From contig CAZYLZ010000025.1 in NCBI GenBank assembly GCA_964648335.1, positions 1 to 14,178 of the forward strand: a stretch of 14,178 nucleotides of DNA, read 5' to 3'. Origin of the DNA: CAZYLZ01 sp964648335. GTDB lineage: Bacteria > Patescibacteriota > Minisyncoccia > Phycocordibacterales > UBA2100. Position numbers and translations under genes: made by a program. The notes beneath the pieces are model-generated. The model saw only the letters and a list, made by a program, of their open reading frames with translations, had not been told where the DNA came from and ran no database searches. Below are positions 6,235 through 12,870 of the stretch, piece by piece. Each line of letters starts with the position of its first letter. The first letter of the stretch is position 1.

Positions 6235-6486
6235 ATGACCTCTCTTGAAGCATGCAGTACGGCACTGCGACCCAAGTACAAGAAATACTGCGAAGCGCAG
6301 AGCCTATCAACGGCAATGACGGACGCTCTCGAAGGCTTCGGCGGTATGCAGTCAACACATCATCTTAGGCATTTTGTTGCCGAGCATATCGAACGTGAGT
6401 GGACTTTGGTCGTCCTCGAGGCAAAAGTCGAGTACGGCGCTAAGGTCGTCGACAGGGTGATTTCGGCACTGGAGATGGAAGACTAG
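6235..6486 (+). CDS. Small hypothetical protein
   Basis: Function not recognised. The 83-residue product is acidic and looks mainly helical. It has no signal peptide or membrane segment, one Cys near each of residues 7 and 19, and a central HHLRHF stretch. ATG 6235 is chosen over the upstream in-frame ATG 6190 because AAGGAG sits 9 nt before it, and because the promoter at 6171-6199 would place 6190 upstream of the transcript start. It is the first gene of a probable two-gene unit with the 80-residue gene at 6544, which has its own ribosome site after a 57-nt gap. Confidence 0.75.
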   Translation: MTSLEACSTALRPKYKKYCEAQSLSTAMTDALEGFGGMQSTHHLRHFVAEHIEREWTLVVLEAKVEYGAKVVDRVISALEMED

Positions 6487-6543
6487 GGTGCACCACCTCG
6501 CCCCCTCTTTGCCAAACTCATTCAAACAGGAAAGGAACGAGCC

Positions 6544-6786
6544 ATGCGAGCGCAGGCAACCGCCGCAGAATCCCTTGCCTTTCTCGACCAGGGCTCACGT
6601 GCCGCTGTCGAGAAGTACCGCACCGGCCAGTCGAGCGTAATCACTCGATCCGAATGCATCTCGTTTACGCTCACCACCGCGTATGCTGAGTTTGCTAACG
6701 AGGCACCGCACGTAACGCACGGGCTCACCGAAGACGAATTCGACGATTTGTGGACGAACCACATCATGCCAATGAGGCTTTCGTAG
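6544..6786 (+). CDS. Small hypothetical protein
   Basis: Function not recognised. The 80-residue product has an Ala-rich helical N-terminus, a middle part with one Cys, and an acidic region LTEDEFDDLW near residues 61-70. There is no membrane segment. ATG 6544 is preceded by AAAGGA 7 nt upstream. A perfect terminator begins 8 nt after the stop. It shares the promoter and terminator with the 6235 gene, so the two proteins are probably made together and may work together, but nothing in the sequence gives a role. Confidence 0.75.
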   Translation: MRAQATAAESLAFLDQGSRAAVEKYRTGQSSVITRSECISFTLTTAYAEFANEAPHVTHGLTEDEFDDLWTNHIMPMRLS

Positions 6787-6794
6787 CCCGACTC

Positions 6795-6824
6795 AAACCC
6801 CGCAGCGCAGCTGCGGGGTTTTTT
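6795..6824 (+). terminator. Rho-independent terminator of the 6235-6786 unit
   Basis: Perfect 12-bp stem (6795-6806 with 6810-6821, loop GCA) running into a T tract to 6824. Confidence 0.92.
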
Positions 6825-6830
6825 GTATTC

Positions 6831-6866
6831 CCTCTCCCCCTGAATAGGGGGAGATTTAGAGGGGGT
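6831..6866. repeat. Half-element related to the palindromic repeats
   Basis: TCTCCCCC and GGGGGAGA pair (6833-6840 with 6847-6854), followed by a GAGGGGG tail. The layout (pyrimidine-purine hairpin, short spacer, purine tail) resembles one arm of the 3721 and 6881 repeats, with different bases. It could be a decayed or sister element. Confidence 0.5.
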
Positions 6867-6880
6867 ATTTTGATTCTTGC

Positions 6881-6985
6881 CCCTTCCTCTTTCTAAGAGG
6901 AAGGCGGGGATGGAGTTGGTCAGTTTGAATTTTCAATACACGACCAACTCTCCCTCGTTCCCTTTCTTAAAAAGAGAGGGAGGAA
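6881..6985. repeat. MITE-like palindromic repeat, copy 2
   Basis: About 105 bp, aligning over its whole length with the repeat at 3721-3824. It has the same left arm opening CCCTTCCTCTTT, the same GGAGTTGGT/ACCAACTC inner arms (left arm ends 6920, right arm begins 6943), and a similar AT-rich centre. The right arm is more diverged. It ends 5 nt before the stop of the sugar-phosphate transferase gene, again in a convergent gap and in the same orientation relative to the minus-strand gene. Confidence 0.85.
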
Positions 6986-6990
6986 ATTCT

Positions 6991-8343
6991 TTACGTGCCT
7001 CGGGCAGTCAAAACTATCTTTACCGTCTGGAACAAAATGAAGAGGTCGAGAAGGAGCGAGCGATGCTGCAGGTAGTACAGGTCGTACGAGAGCTTCTTTT
7101 TGGTCTCGGCAACGTCAGCGCTGTGATGTGGGTCGCGATCATGACGCAGCTGTGCCCAACCAGTGAGTCCTGGGGCTATGAGGTAGCGAGCGTTGTAGTA
7201 CGGGATGCGTGCGTCGTAATGCTTGGCCAAATTTGGCAGCTCGGGACGCGGACCCACGAACGAAAGTTCACCGCGCACCACATTCCATAACTGTGGAAGT
7301 TCGTCGATGCGCAAGAGCCGCAGCCATTTTCCTACGCGTGTCACGGTGAGCGTCGACTTTCCGTTGGTGTAGTTGCCGCTGTCGTTACCAGTCATGCTTC
7401 GGAATTTTACGATATGTATTGGCTTCTCGAAGCGACCCACCCGCTCCTGCCGTATAAACACCTCCCCTCCGTCATCGAGCTTGATGGCGAGCATGACAAA
7501 CGGGTACACGATGAGTGAAAGCGCTCCGAAGATAACGCCCAAGACGCCGTCGACAATGCGCTTGAGGATATCGTAGCTCTTGGCTCTGTGTATGGCGCCC
7601 AACACCCAGTCGTATTGCATCAAGGAGAGCGGCATACGATCGAACACGTCTTGGTATACCTGACGTACGTCCAAAAACGCGAGGCGTCGATCGCGAAAAG
7701 CAGCGTCATAGAGTATCGGGAGCACCGCCTGCATCGCCTTGTCTGCAGTATCGGCCACGATCACGGCATCCTTGTCTGATAGCGCTGTCCTGGTCACCTG
7801 CTGAATGACCTGGTAGAGGTCAGCGGTCCGCGTATCGATGATGTTGGTAAAGATAAACGGGTACCGCTCGTCCTTGTTGACCTCTTGATGCAGTTCGTCG
7901 ATATTAGGACCCGATCCGATAAGGATTGCCGGCAATCGTTCTTTGGATTGCAAGAGCGGGAACATGTAGACACGCCATGCGTAGATGAGTACCGACGATA
8001 CCACCAGATAGATAGCGAGAAGTGTCTTTGGCGTGATCCCGAAGTACGGGATGATGAAGAAGAAGATGGCAGCGAGCGATACGTTCACCACCTGCGCATA
8101 GAGAATGGTCTGCGGAAGCTGGGTTCGCATGATGCGTGTGTGCTTGCCGTAGAGACCTGCCAAGAAGAAGACGAGCGCCCAGAATAGGAAGAGTATCGAG
8201 AACGGCTGGAAGTGCTGCAAAAACACCCACTGGTCGGGCAGTGCGAAGGTGCGTAGCAAGAGGCTGCACCACAGCGATATGACGAAGATGATCATGTCTC
8301 CGGCTAAGAGCAGCAGGTATGGGCTTTTGAGCCGTATTGACAT
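6991..8343 (-). CDS. Polyprenyl-phosphate sugar-1-phosphate transferase (bacterial sugar transferase family)
   Basis: Transfers a sugar-1-phosphate from a nucleotide sugar to undecaprenyl phosphate at the membrane, the first step in building exopolysaccharide, O-antigen-like or protein-linked glycans. The 450-residue protein has an N-terminal block of four or five membrane helices (about 8-130), a central nucleotide-binding-like domain (136-225), and the catalytic domain. The catalytic domain starts at KRIVDG (261-266) with its membrane helix, then RQERVGR (298-304), IVKFRSM (311-317), RIDELPQLWNV (345-355) with the Asp-Glu pair, SFVGPRPE (361-368) and APGLTGWAQ (390-398). This is the WcaJ/WbaP-type layout; the sugar cannot be told. 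Start 8343 is chosen because a longer frame upstream lies wholly antisense to the GT4 gene and looks non-coding. There is no Shine-Dalgarno site. Confidence 0.93.
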   Translation of the reverse strand: MSIRLKSPYLLLLAGDMIIFVISLWCSLLLRTFALPDQWVFLQHFQPFSILFLFWALVFFLAGLYGKHTRIMRTQLPQTILYAQVVNVSLAAIFFFIIPYFGITPKTLLAIYLVVSSVLIYAWRVYMFPLLQSKERLPAILIGSGPNIDELHQEVNKDERYPFIFTNIIDTRTADLYQVIQQVTRTALSDKDAVIVADTADKAMQAVLPILYDAAFRDRRLAFLDVRQVYQDVFDRMPLSLMQYDWVLGAIHRAKSYDILKRIVDGVLGVIFGALSLIVYPFVMLAIKLDDGGEVFIRQERVGRFEKPIHIVKFRSMTGNDSGNYTNGKSTLTVTRVGKWLRLLRIDELPQLWNVVRGELSFVGPRPELPNLAKHYDARIPYYNARYLIAPGLTGWAQLRHDRDPHHSADVAETKKKLSYDLYYLQHRSLLLDLFILFQTVKIVLTARGT

Positions 8344-8356
8344 AGGATTATGATGA

Positions 8357-8384
8357 ATCGTACCAAATTGACCCGAGAGCACAA
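8357..8384 (-). promoter_or_regulatory. Candidate promoter of the sugar-phosphate transferase
   Basis: Minus strand: TTGTGC (8379-8384), 16-nt spacer, -10 TACGAT (8357-8362) with an extended TGG before it. The ATG is 13 nt below, so the leader is about 7 nt. Confidence 0.5.
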
Positions 8385-8396
8385 CCCGACGTATAT
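8368..8396 (+). promoter_or_regulatory. Candidate promoter of the GT4 gene
   Basis: TTGACC (8368-8373), 17-nt spacer, GTATAT (8391-8396), 4 nt before ATG 8401. It overlaps the opposing promoter in the 57-bp divergent gap. If used, the transcript starts at or within a few bases of the start codon. Confidence 0.4.
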
Positions 8397-8400
8397 CACC

Positions 8401-9561
8401 ATGGAAATTGCTAAACGTAAAAAGATACTGTATCTCATAACGAAATCGAACATGGGTGGAGCGCAGCGTTACGTCTATGACCTCGCCACGAGCCTCCCTG
8501 CCGACCACTACGAAGCAGTGGTGGCTCTTGGCGGCACAGGACCGCTCAAGACCCGCCTCGAGGAAGCCGGGATACGTACAATTTCTATCGATGCACTCCA
8601 GCGTGACGTATCGATCGTACACGAACTGAACGCCCTCCGAACCATCTATAGGATCATCCGATCCGAGCGACCGGATGTGCTGCACCTCAACAGCCCCAAA
8701 GCCGGCGGTCTTGGGGGTGTAGCTGGACGGGCCCTTCGCGTGCCAAAAATCATCTTCACGGGACACGGATGGGGCTTCAATGAAGCGCGGCCTCGTTGGC
8801 AAAAGCCGGTGATCCGCTTCTTTCAATGGCTCATCATCATGTGCGCTCATACGACAATCGCTGTCTCGCAAAAGACCGCGATCGATGTGCAGAGCCTCCC
8901 GTTTGTCGCGCGCCGCCTCGTCGTGATCCACAACGGAATCAAAGAATGGCCGCTTCTGTCGAAAGACGAGGCACGCAGAATCCTTTCCGCAAAAACTGAC
9001 CCGACATCGAGGGTCGATCTTTCGGACGCAGGTCTTTTTCTCGTGGGCATGGTAGCCGAGCTTCACCAAAACAAAGGAATTGACCTCGCGATCCGGGCAC
9101 TCGCCCCGCTGCTCCACGCGCGTTCTTCGATAACCCTCGCAGTCGTGGGCGACGGCGAAGAACGCGCGCGACTCTCGAAGCAGATAGACCATGAGCGACT
9201 GAAGGGATCAGTTCAGCTTCTCGGACCTGTCGATAACGCTCGCGACTATCTCGCGGCATTCGACATGTTTCTCATGCCGTCACGCACCGAGGCACTCCCC
9301 TATGCGCTACTTGAGGCCGGTATGGCACACATGCCAGTGGTCGCATCGAACGTCGGAGGCATCCCCGAGATAATCACACATCGGTCGTCGGGGCTCCTCG
9401 TCAATCCGTATGATGCACAGGCAATATACGATGCCGTACTCTCGCTCGCGAACTCGGCCGATGATCGAAAGCTCTATGCCGACGGACTGGCGGCAAAAGT
9501 TCGCACAGAATTCTCGTTCGATTCGATGCTCTCGAAGACCTACGCGCAATACACAGCCTAG
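8401..9561 (+). CDS. Glycosyltransferase family 4
   Basis: Adds a sugar from a nucleotide donor to a glycan acceptor, with GT-B fold, at the cytoplasmic face of the membrane. The 386-residue protein has the GT4 N-terminal glycine-rich turn SNMGGAQRYVYDLA (residues 16-29) and the acceptor-domain strand VLHLNSPKAG. The domain hinge is near VVIHNGI (174-180), the donor-binding GMVAELHQNKG at 216-226, VVGDGEE at 248-254, and the E-x7-E motif E297-ALPYALL-E305 followed by VVASNVGGIPEII. All are typical. I chose ATG 8401 rather than the in-frame ATG 8350 because family proteins start just before KILYLI and because the candidate promoter lies between the two. It is divergent from the sugar-phosphate transferase, and the two probably serve the same glycan. 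Confidence 0.92.
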   Translation: MEIAKRKKILYLITKSNMGGAQRYVYDLATSLPADHYEAVVALGGTGPLKTRLEEAGIRTISIDALQRDVSIVHELNALRTIYRIIRSERPDVLHLNSPKAGGLGGVAGRALRVPKIIFTGHGWGFNEARPRWQKPVIRFFQWLIIMCAHTTIAVSQKTAIDVQSLPFVARRLVVIHNGIKEWPLLSKDEARRILSAKTDPTSRVDLSDAGLFLVGMVAELHQNKGIDLAIRALAPLLHARSSITLAVVGDGEERARLSKQIDHERLKGSVQLLGPVDNARDYLAAFDMFLMPSRTEALPYALLEAGMAHMPVVASNVGGIPEIITHRSSGLLVNPYDAQAIYDAVLSLANSADDRKLYADGLAAKVRTEFSFDSMLSKTYAQYTA

Positions 9562-10697
9562 AGCGGTGCACCGACTCCTACCATCTCCCGGTTATGCGTA
9601 CCGCGCATGGTAGGACGCGAGTAGCGGCTCATACCCATAAGAATCCCGAGCCCGAGATATTCGGTCAAAAGATGTGACCCGCCATAGCTCATGAACGGGA
9701 TAGTGATACCGGTCACGGGCATAAGACCCAGGTTAAACCCGGCATGGATGATGAAGTGCGAGGTTATCAGCGCCGCGAGCCCGACACCGAAGAGCGTTTC
9801 GAAGTTGGTAGCACCTCTCGAAGCGAGCGCGAGTATTCGCCATATGACCACCCCGTAGAGCGTGATGAGGAGTATAACTCCGACGAACCCCCACTCTTCG
9901 GCGTACGCCGCGAAGATGAAGTCGGTCTCGTATTCGGGCAAGAACTGGAGCTTGCTCTGGGTGCCATACCCTATTCCTTTGCCGACCCATTGTCCGGAAC
10001 CGACCGCGATCACCGCCTGACGCACGTTGTAGCCTGCGCCGCGGACATCTGCCATAGGGTGCAAGAACGTGAGGATGCGGTCTTTCTGATACTGCTTAAA
10101 GGCAAACTGCCACATGGCACCAGAGACCAGGATTCCTACGATAGTGAGCGCTGCAAGGTGCTTTTTCGAGATACCGGCGACCAGCACCATCATGAACCAG
10201 ATGCACAAAATAATGATGGCCGATCCTAGGTCGGGCTGAAAGAATATGAGCGCAAAGAGTGCAAAGGCGTATGCTCCGGATATGACGATGTGTCGAAATT
10301 GAGCTATATCGACATGCCGTCGCATAAAGTATTTGGCGAGGACGATTATGAGCACGAGCTTCGCTGGGTCTGCCGGCTGTAGCGCAAATGCTCCAAAGTC
10401 GAAACGACTCTTGGCGCCAAGTGCTATCTTTCCGAACAAGAAGATGGCGGCAAGCACCGCGAGCGTGCCAGCATAGAGGATGACAACCGGTCCTTGGCGA
10501 CGCAGGAGCGTGTAATCAAAAAAACTGACGCCAATCGAGAGCGCAACCCCGAGCGATATCCAGATGGCCTGCTTTTCGAAGAGCGTATTCTCGGACGAGA
10601 AGCTATACATGGTCACGAGACCGACCAATGAGATGAAGACGGCAGATCCCAAGAGCCACCAGTCGATATGGGCAAGAGCCGTGCTTTTCCGGAACAT
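9558..10697 (-). CDS. rodA: Rod-shape peptidoglycan polymerase RodA (SEDS family)
   Basis: RodA polymerises lipid II into glycan strands during cell elongation, together with a class B penicillin-binding protein. The 379-residue protein has ten or so membrane helices. Diagnostic segments are QPDLGSA (154-160), the loop RGAGYNVRQAVIAVGSG leading to QFLPEYETDFIF (251-262) with the expected catalytic Asp259, AEEWGF (266-271), and MPVTGITIPFMSYGGS (326-341). The LPEYETDFIF form favours RodA over FtsW. Length is normal. No partner PBP2 or MreB gene is in the window. It follows the anchored protein gene by 9 nt, and the pair probably forms one operon. Its stop codon overlaps that of the convergent GT4 gene in a shared CTAG. 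Confidence 0.95.
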   Translation of the reverse strand: MFRKSTALAHIDWWLLGSAVFISLVGLVTMYSFSSENTLFEKQAIWISLGVALSIGVSFFDYTLLRRQGPVVILYAGTLAVLAAIFLFGKIALGAKSRFDFGAFALQPADPAKLVLIIVLAKYFMRRHVDIAQFRHIVISGAYAFALFALIFFQPDLGSAIIILCIWFMMVLVAGISKKHLAALTIVGILVSGAMWQFAFKQYQKDRILTFLHPMADVRGAGYNVRQAVIAVGSGQWVGKGIGYGTQSKLQFLPEYETDFIFAAYAEEWGFVGVILLITLYGVVIWRILALASRGATNFETLFGVGLAALITSHFIIHAGFNLGLMPVTGITIPFMSYGGSHLLTEYLGLGILMGMSRYSRPTMRGTHNREMVGVGAPL

Positions 10698-10706
10698 CGT
10701 CTCAGG

Positions 10707-11468
10707 TTACCTCGACAAAGAAACTATGGGAAGGACGTCGATCTTTGCGATGCGGTATTTGAACGGCTCGGGCCAAGTAAATGTCACCGGAGTCTCTTGG
10801 CCGCCCGGCACGAGTGGTATCACCGTGCCCGAGGATGCAAACGCATTCCCTTGCGTATCAAAGACGACCGCGACTACCTTTAGGTTGCGTATATCGGTTA
10901 CAGCATCGTTCTTCACGAGTGCGGTTACTCGCGGATTCGTGTCGATATCCAGGGGTTCGATCTCGTGCGTAACAATCTGAGAAATAGGATTCGTAAGCCG
11001 CTCCCAGACCAGGGGATCGGTGAATTCGAAGAACGCACGCGAGATGTCGCGGTTCCCCGTCGGGATTGATCCCTCGAACACCGGCGTAATCGCACCCGGC
11101 AAGATAGACATGATGCCGGTGCGCTCTGCTACCAACACGTTATTGATGTCGTATAGTGCGAAGCGGTACGGAGCGGCGACGACTCCCGCATTTACGTTCG
11201 GGTTCTCCACATAGGCGACCGCCGTATAGACTCCTTGGCGCACCTTGAACGCGCGGGCGAACAAGGTCGCATGCGGCGTGAGCATGCGCTCGTCTACCAA
11301 CGGACACGAGCCTCCCTTGTCGACATCGGTCTCGTCTTGATTCTGCTTTCCGTCGTTGCAGGTGGGTGCGTGGTACAAGAGTATGGCGGTAGGCACGCCG
11401 ATAAGAACAGCAAAGAATAGGATGACGCCGAAGAGGTATTCGGCTCGTCGTTTAGAGGCCCAGGACAT
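10707..11468 (-). CDS. Membrane-anchored extracytoplasmic protein of unknown function
   Basis: Function not recognised. The 253-residue product has a short cytoplasmic basic start, one membrane helix at about residues 11-32, and then an outside part. The outside part begins with a Cys-rich motif, C37-NDGKQNQDET-DVD-KGG-S-C55, which resembles a C-DG-QN-ET-DCGG-C motif I associate with surface proteins of Patescibacteria. Here the middle Cys is Lys, leaving one Cys pair. The remaining ~200 residues are rich in beta-prone segments (TAVAYVENPN, LKVVAVVFDTQG, TPVTFTW), suggesting one or two sandwich domains. ATG 11468 is chosen because TATACT ends exactly 6 nt before it (leaderless). An upstream in-frame start at 11534 would lie above the promoter. 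Being in an operon with rodA suggests a wall-related role, by context only. Confidence 0.85.
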   Translation of the reverse strand: MSWASKRRAEYLFGVILFFAVLIGVPTAILLYHAPTCNDGKQNQDETDVDKGGSCPLVDERMLTPHATLFARAFKVRQGVYTAVAYVENPNVNAGVVAAPYRFALYDINNVLVAERTGIMSILPGAITPVFEGSIPTGNRDISRAFFEFTDPLVWERLTNPISQIVTHEIEPLDIDTNPRVTALVKNDAVTDIRNLKVVAVVFDTQGNAFASSGTVIPLVPGGQETPVTFTWPEPFKYRIAKIDVLPIVSLSR

Positions 11469-11474
11469 GGGTAC

Positions 11475-11480
11475 AGTATA
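11475..11480 (-). promoter_or_regulatory. -10 box of the 10707-11468/rodA operon, leaderless geometry
   Basis: TATACT on the minus strand, then GTACCC and ATG. No clear -35 box at 16-18 nt. It has the same box and the same 6-nt distance to ATG as the DCC gene. Confidence 0.6.
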
Positions 11481-11528
11481 TCGCAACAGATACACAGGGG
11501 CCGCAGGCTGTGCCCAGAATGCAGAGCC

Positions 11529-11556
11529 TTGCATATTTTATATGGATTGTTATTCT
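11529..11556 (+). promoter_or_regulatory. Candidate promoter for a leader or small RNA before the 170-aa gene
   Basis: TTGCAT (11529-11534), 16-nt spacer, TATTCT (11551-11556). Transcription would begin near 11563, giving about 150 nt up to the hairpin at 11680-11712 and about 186 nt up to the next start codon. Confidence 0.45.
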
Positions 11557-11596
11557 CAATTCAGATCACATCAAGAGAGTAGAGTTGCTAAGGGAA

Positions 11597-11710
11597 ATGG
11601 CCCGAAGCTCTGCCCGCAACCGGTCTTACGACACGGTGCGAATTCCATCCCACTATGGGGCAGATGCACTACTACTTATCATCAAGCCGTCTCGTAGTGA
11701 GACGGCTTGA
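11597..11710 (+). CDS. Doubtful 37-aa open reading frame in the leader
   Basis: From ATG 11597 the frame runs 37 codons and stops inside the hairpin at 11680-11712. An AAGGG lies directly upstream but only 3 nt away, which is too close for an efficient site. The composition (ARSSARNRS, then ALLLIIKPSRSETA) resembles no family I know. It could be a leader peptide, a decayed gene end or chance. Confidence 0.2.
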   Translation: MARSSARNRSYDTVRIPSHYGADALLLIIKPSRSETA

Positions 11711-11712
11711 TG
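11680..11712 (+). terminator. Stable hairpin upstream of the 170-aa gene (terminator or attenuator)
   Basis: A perfect 14-bp stem (11680-11693 with 11699-11712, loop GTAGT) is followed on the plus strand by TGTTGTGATCC, not a clean U-tract. It may end a small transcript from 11563 or act as an attenuator or mRNA-stabilising 5' structure for the gene starting 37 nt later. Confidence 0.55.
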
Positions 11713-11748
11713 TGTTGTGATCCTTGACATAACCAAAGGAGAAGTGAC

Positions 11749-12261
11749 ATGCCGTGGATCTATGCGCCTCAGTTCCTAATGATTCGCAAACGCAAGGGCA
11801 CTAATCTGTCGCCGAAAAACATCGAGGTCATCGAGGCAGTCGGCGGACATCAGGACTACATCTTGCAGTCTTTCTTGGACAAAAGGAGATTTATTGCTAC
11901 GTCCGAGCCGGACTACGATACCTTCTTTTACCGCATGATGAAGGGTGGCACCGATCAGAAATCTAAGTACATCATTTGCGAACATCCGCATGGTTTTGAG
12001 ATCTTAGAAACGGGGCAAATGCGTTTTTGGTGTCTCCCCTATCACCCCATCTACAGGATTAACAAAGTAGTAGGCATCATACCTGAAAATCTTCTAAGCG
12101 GAGGCGGAGGCCCTGTTTCGCCATCGAGGATAGCGGACAATGTGGAAGCGTTCGTTCAAAATTGTGCACTAGAAGCGATCGCCGATGCCTGCAGAGCACC
12201 AGAAACAGCGCAAGATAATATCACTCTCCAGGTCTTCGAGGAACTACAGAGTCGGCGCTAA
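11749..12261 (+). CDS. Hypothetical protein, 170 aa
   Basis: Function not recognised. It is soluble, with no signal peptide or membrane helix. The N-terminal half is basic and mixed (PQFLMIRKRKGTNLSPKNIEVIEAVGGHQDYILQSFLDKRRF). The middle has aromatic and His-rich segments (YIICEHPHGFEILETG, FWCLPYHPIYRINKVVGIIP). A GGGG hinge near residue 117-120 precedes an acidic helical C-terminus with two more Cys. The Cys/His content could bind metal, but no standard motif is met. ATG 11749 has an AAAGGAG site 7 nt upstream. A clean terminator follows. Base composition looks more AT-rich than the neighbouring envelope genes, which could mean later acquisition. Confidence 0.8.
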   Translation: MPWIYAPQFLMIRKRKGTNLSPKNIEVIEAVGGHQDYILQSFLDKRRFIATSEPDYDTFFYRMMKGGTDQKSKYIICEHPHGFEILETGQMRFWCLPYHPIYRINKVVGIIPENLLSGGGGPVSPSRIADNVEAFVQNCALEAIADACRAPETAQDNITLQVFEELQSRR

Positions 12262-12301
12262 GCCTATAGAAACCGTTGCGATAGCCGTCGTGCCGAAAAC
12301 T

Positions 12302-12332
12302 ACCGCATACCACACTGGTATGCGGTTTTTTA
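12302..12332 (+). terminator. Rho-independent terminator of the 170-aa gene
   Basis: 11-bp stem (12302-12312 with 12316-12326) followed by TTTTTATA. Confidence 0.88.
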
Positions 12333-12335
12333 TAG

Positions 12336-12369
12336 TGAAAACACGGCCACATACATAGGTGGCCGTGTT
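12336..12369 (-). terminator. Terminator of the 12368-12601 gene
   Basis: An 11-bp stem (12340-12350 with 12359-12369) followed on the minus strand by TTTCACTATA. Its first base pairs fall inside the stop codon, so the hairpin starts as the gene ends. Confidence 0.65.
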
Positions 12370-12601
12370 AGGGGAGCTCGCGGAGGATACCTTCGTCGAC
12401 CAACGTATCGAGCCGTCGCGAGTCGATAGAGAGTGCATGATCCAAGATGACGATCTGGTATATATCGACCGAGAGCACCGTCGAGCCAGGTACATGCACT
12501 GCCTTAAAACGCTCGCCGTTAGTCATGTAGAGCGCGTAACCCATCCCGAGCTTGATTCTGAATCTCTTCCGGACCATGAAATGCCGTGCTGGCCGTCGCA
12601 T
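12368..12601 (-). CDS. Small basic hypothetical protein
   Basis: Function not recognised. The 77-residue product has a strongly basic N-terminus (MRRPARHFMVRKRFRIK), then a beta-prone middle (YALYMTNGERFKAVHVPGSTVLSVDIYQIVIL), and a C-terminal helix-like end DTLVDEGILRELP. It has no membrane segment. The basic start plus compact beta part would suit a nucleic-acid or ribosome contact, but that is a guess. ATG 12601 is chosen over GTG 12607 because AAGGAGG sits 5 nt upstream of the ATG and overlaps the GTG. It is transcribed on its own between the rRNA terminator and its own terminator. Confidence 0.78.
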   Translation of the reverse strand: MRRPARHFMVRKRFRIKLGMGYALYMTNGERFKAVHVPGSTVLSVDIYQIVILDHALSIDSRRLDTLVDEGILRELP

Positions 12602-12629
12602 AGACACCTCCTTTCTGAAGTCTCAGTAC

Positions 12630-12638
12630 CTTATAGCA
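12630..12638 (-). promoter_or_regulatory. Extended -10 promoter of the 12368-12601 gene
   Basis: TGC-TATAAG on the minus strand, with no strong -35 box. The predicted leader is about 22 nt, containing the Shine-Dalgarno site. It begins just after the rRNA terminator. Confidence 0.55.
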
Positions 12639-12660
12639 CAAAAAGGTTCAAGGTAGATAT

Positions 12661-12690
12661 ACAAAAACACCCCTTGCGGGGTGTTTTTGT
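12661..12690 (-). terminator. Terminator of the 23S-5S rRNA transcript
   Basis: 13-bp stem, ACAAAAACACCCC with its complement around a TTGC loop. The A-run in one arm is the U-tract of the other, so it can work on both strands. It lies 14 nt after the 5S gene. Confidence 0.9.
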
Positions 12691-12693
12691 CGT

Positions 12694-12823
12694 TCGATGC
12701 TCTGTTCTGGCGCCTACCTACTCTTGCCTTACGACTACCATCGGCACTACAGGTCTTAACTTCCGTGTTCGGAATGAGAACGGGTGTAGCCCCTGCGTCA
12801 AAGCACCAGAAAAGAGCATCGAA
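12694..12823 (-). other. Precursor stem enclosing 5S rRNA
   Basis: TTCGATGCTCT (12693-12703) and its complement (12813-12823) extend helix I of 5S outward. With one mismatch the combined stem is about 17 bp. It is a likely double-strand cleavage site for 5S maturation. Confidence 0.8.
12705..12811 (-). rRNA. rrf: 5S rRNA
   Basis: The minus strand contains the conserved 5S blocks CCCGTTCTCATTCCGAACACGG and AAGTTAAG in the right order (written here only as landmarks near 12750-12785), followed by GCCGATGGTAGT. Helix I is formed by CTGGTGC and GCGCCAG. About 107 nt, slightly shorter than the 120 nt of E. coli. The ends are set by helix I and may be off by a few bases. Confidence 0.95.
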
Positions 12824-12870
12824 CTAGTGATATTTCTTAAGAGCGAAAAACGTGAATGCTGAAGAGTGGG

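Noticed and set aside
3721..6985. CRISPR-like repeat pair
   Set aside because: Only two long copies 3 kb apart with inverted arms and no regular spacers or cas genes. The pattern is that of a palindromic dispersed element.
6991..9192. A 733-codon frame on the minus strand extending the sugar-phosphate transferase upstream
   Set aside because: The extra N-terminal 283 codons lie antisense to the GT4 gene, read as low-complexity charged sequence and match no domain. The real protein starts with a membrane helix at 8343.
9744..10229. A 161-codon plus-strand frame
   Set aside because: Antisense to rodA and rich in Arg/Glu/Asp, typical of a shadow of a membrane-protein gene.
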